Below, one piece after another: positions 60,786 through 64,000 of a stretch of DNA of 64,000 bases (positions are counted from its first letter, which is position 1; the number at the start of each line of letters is the position of its first letter). A model generated the notes under the pieces. The model saw nothing but the letters and a program-made list of their open reading frames with translations. It was not told where the DNA came from and searched no databases. Location of the stretch: the NCBI GenBank assembly GCA_963978905.1, contig OZ022259.1, positions 29,551,994 to 29,615,993 on the forward strand. Reading direction: 5' to 3'. The translations under genes and the position numbers were made by a program. Origin of the DNA: Trichostrongylus colubriformis (taxonomy: Eukaryota; Nematoda; Chromadorea; Rhabditida; Trichostrongylidae).

Positions 60786-63700
60786 ACTGAACATCGAGAA
60801 AAAACACAATTCAAGAGCAAATCACAGAAAAACGGCATCATAGATCACAACCCAGATTATTTCTGTACAGGGAAATAAGAGCTGAGCTCCAAGTATTTTT
60901 TGGAGCACCTGGTGCAGCTGCTATTATGAGGGTGCGCATGAATTGTGTACGCATCTGCTAGGGCCAATGTAAGAATAGTGAAATCAGCTACATGGCGTAA
61001 TTGATTGTAATTCAATTTTTCATCGAACGGGCTGCGACTCCGTCTCCGTGCATATGAGCAGGTATAATACTACCGTTAGATGCCCTTGGTAGGAGTCGTG
61101 TCGTCGGTCTAATTACCAGCTTACAAGGTGAGTCTGTGATCGCGGCATTCAGTATTTGGGCTATGCATCGATCAATAGTCCACAATGTGTAGCTTAGGGG
61201 TGCTCCAGTAGTTAGCGAATCAGCAGTTTCGGGCTTCATATTGTGCTTCGTATCGATTCTTACGGCTTTTTTGTACCATCCTTTTATTCCGAGCGAACGT
61301 CACTGCATTTATAGCCCACCACTTTTCCCTACACTTCTGGTCACTTGGATGCGCATAGAACAGCCTATCAAGGGATCCTTTGGCGGGTACGCGACAATAA
61401 CGTGTTGGGTGAGTTTCCACCATAGGCTCAGGGGCTTCGGTCAAGAACTCCTCGACGGGGGGGGGGGGAGGTTCGTATTTTGGGTGGGATGGTTAGGATG
61501 GTTTTTTAAAGTAGAAGGAGGAATGTGTTTTTCTTTGAAATCATCCTCGAGAAATCCTCAACAAATGCTCGATACCCACGCACGCTTGGAGAGAAACGAC
61601 GACCGTCGAGGGAACTTCGGCAGGCTTAACAATCTACAACAATTGAAGGAAGTCCGAAACAAGAGGAAGATGCAAGGAAATGAGCATTTGTAACGAACAC
61701 TGAAGGTTAGAAACGATAATCCAACTTCGAAAGATTCAAAAGCGCGACGCTGTGGTGTGTATTCGCATCGCACTCACATCAACACACTGACTTTCCGAGT
61801 TGTCCGCTGTAGGAGACGGGCCGTGGGCCAGCGTTAGTTGTAGCGCCTGACTCCCAGCGCAGTGGAGTGGCCATTCCCAACTACATTACCATTCATGTAA
61901 GTACATCTGGATAACAGGAAGAAAAGGAAAAAGTAAAAGGAAAGAACAACTTTATAATTAAAACATCTCCTCCTGGCACGTGCCAAGGCATCAAATTAGC
62001 GAGTTTGTGCAATGACGGCTACTTAAACTCGTCCACACTACGTCTGTTCTACTGTAGGCCAAAATTACCCTTCCGGTGTTTTTAATAGTCGCCCGTTGAT
62101 AATCATACTATGTACTACGTTGCACTAGTTTAATTACTGATTGACGAATATTTTCTATTTTTGGGAGGCGGCTCGAGCATAGGCACAGGTACCTCAGGTG
62201 TGTTTACCGGTGACGAGAGGGTAGGGGGGGGGAAGGAGGTAGGAGGTAGGAGAGGAGGAGAAGGAGGAGGCCGAAGGGAGGTCGTATTTTTCATGATATA
62301 TCAAAGTGTCGTATCGGAGACCTCTTTTTCGAAAGCTAATCATATTTTTTCATGACGCCGGGATTGACCCTGGTCCATCCCTGCGTTTCTAACGACGACG
62401 TCGTCGCTATGGCTGATGGCAGCTCTTTTGATTTTCCGATGTCGCACCCTTGCATACGACTCTGTGACTCTAAGATTGTGATACTCCGACTTCGCATACG
62501 TAATTGCATGCATGCACGCATACAATATTGTAAAGTTCTTCATTTCTCACTCGCAACACATGGAAAGCGAGGGCGTTTTACTTACTTTTACTTAGCAGAA
62601 ATGCGGAGATTTGTTTACCACTACAAGAGAAGTAACGCTCGAATGGCCTACCACAGTGAAGGTATTCACAACGTCTCGCTGAGAATTGTTCGAAAATCTA
62701 GTGCCATCCAGAGAAATATTCGTATGGTGACAGGTACGGTATATTTTCAGGCATATAAGCTTTCAAAGGACGGAGGTGATGTAGTGACAGGTGACGCGTG
62801 CCCCACTTTCTTGAAGCGGGGATTAAATCCCAAAGCTCAGCATAAACGCTTGTCCAGACAGATCAGGCCTTCCGTTCTTCCGGAGTAAATGATTGGGTAC
62901 CAGACTCGTAAGGGAGGGTAAGAGCACGGACCTGTGCATTGGCTGGCCCACGCAAGTCACTGTACAGGCCAAATCGCATTCACCTGTCACCAGAATTATG
63001 AAGTGAAGTAGAATGCGCGGCGCATCCCACAGAAGAGAATGATCGGTCAAAAAATATCATCCACAGCTTTGAGCATTTAGAAAGGTGATTCAGAGATTGA
63101 GAAGGGCGAAAGAAACCATTGCACTCTAGAAGCTGCTAACGGAAGCACAATCGCTCAACTCGATTGCATTTTCACGTGGCCGCATATCGTCGTAATAAAC
63201 TTTCTGGAATAAGGTCATTCATGCCAACGCTCATGGAGAAAGACGACGCAATATTGAAAATGAAAAAAGTGCTTGCAGAAGTTGGACCATCAAGCTCGCC
63301 GTCGAACTGGACAGATGAACACCAGAATGATTTGTGATATCAGAGGATCTTTCAACTAGTATGCATGCTGTGTATGTACAAGGTATGCACACAGGGTGCG
63401 CGTGGGAAAAGCGATCCTCTGTAAGCATTTGTTACTGGGATGAGAGAGCCGTGTATAATGTTTATTTGGGTAATAGTATGAGGCAAGTCAGAAACAGTCA
63501 GCACTTATTACTTGACGGACCAGCGGAGAGGACAAAGAGGTATAGCACCACACCAGTTACCCAGATTGCCTCATTGATGAACGGCTAGGCGTCGTATTGA
63601 TAGAATCACAAGTGGGTGGTTTAAGCTTGAGTTCTCCGCGACTCCCCCCTCTCCCTATGTATAGAGCTCAAGTGGATAGACCGATATGATGTGGTAAGGA

Positions 63701-64000
63701 GATAAGATACGGATATCTGGGCTGATCAGTTTTTATTTTCAGTTACGTCATCTTTCTATTGCTGCATGTTACCATTCTCAGAGGACGTTATCATGTTCAT
63801 GAGCGACGGTAAAACCTGGAACTTCGTGACTGTACAAATTGAATGCCTCATTCTAGTTTCATAAGAATCATGATAGCAGTTGAACGAAATCTGGTTTATA
63901 CAATGAATTTCGGGGCCAGACGATATACTGCTCGAAGCACGTGCTTTGATCTATGTACATGAGTAAGAAAGTGCGCCTTTTCCCACTACACTAAGGGGTG
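60786..64000. other. Intergenic or unrecognised sequence to window end
   Basis: No gene was recognised over 3.2 kb. An open frame at 62352-62888 (178 codons, plus) has no family resemblance I know. At about 62350-62415 the minus strand has CAGGGATGGACCAGGGTCAATCCCGG before a short A-run, which is weakly tRNA- or SINE-like. Poly(G) runs occur at about 61460 and 62225. Confidence 0.4.

Noticed and set aside
62352..62888. 178-codon plus-strand open frame
   Set aside because: Amino-acid composition and sequence gave no family resemblance and the start overlaps a tRNA/SINE-like stretch; left as unrecognised sequence.

Overview
The window is nuclear DNA of a nematode, most likely a clade V (strongylid or hookworm-like) species. 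The evidence is small multi-exon genes with nematode-type TTTTCAG acceptors and introns down to about 50 bp, a major sperm protein pseudogene (MSPs are nematode-specific), Tc1/mariner-rich repeats, and long poly(C)/poly(G) tracts. There are no bacterial-style operons, rRNA genes or CRISPR arrays. I assembled all gene models by eye from exon similarity, splice sites and phase.

Four conserved host genes are recognisable. Galactose-1-phosphate uridylyltransferase lies on the minus strand at 21350-25693. The ER translocon/calcium protein CCDC47 lies on the minus strand at 33157-38558 and appears complete (477 aa in 12 exons). A Rogdi (RAVE/rabconnectin-3 subunit) homologue lies on the plus strand at 39397-43058 (292 aa in 7 exons). 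Mitochondrial-type fumarase lies on the plus strand at 50894-55354 (494 aa in 14 exons). CCDC47 and Rogdi are divergent, with start codons 838 bp apart. A fifth, small gene at 2097-2426 (minus) encodes a putative secreted cysteine-rich peptide. From memory, GALT and CCDC47 are also neighbours in C. elegans cosmid ZK1058, so this may be conserved microsynteny.

Repeats and mobile elements dominate the rest. 1-1340 holds degenerate repeats, a foldback element and a 730-bp ACAT array. 2.9-5.6 kb is a LINE reverse-transcriptase relic split by a 2.3-kb repeat. 5.9-7.5 kb is a foldback element with 520-570-bp inverted arms whose spacer holds a broken major sperm protein gene. 8.3-10.4 kb is further repeat copies. 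12.2-14.5 kb is a LINE relic split by a palindromic element with a 12-bp target duplication. 15.9-20.5 kb has a Tc1-like element, a transposase relic, a complete but frameshifted mariner and a palindromic MITE. 26.95-30.3 kb is a three-level nest: a long-TIR element, a Tc1-like inverted dimer inside it, and a MITE inside that. 45.4-49.7 kb has MITEs, a Tc3-like element and an adjoining palindromic MITE with an 8-bp target duplication. 56-61 kb has another large repeat copy, an internally deleted mariner and a MITE.

At least four MITE families (called A-D here) recur two or three times, several of them inside introns of the host genes. The host genes are housekeeping functions (Leloir pathway, ER membrane-protein insertion, V-ATPase assembly, TCA cycle) and do not form a single pathway. 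The most unusual feature is the foldback element carrying the sperm protein pseudogene.
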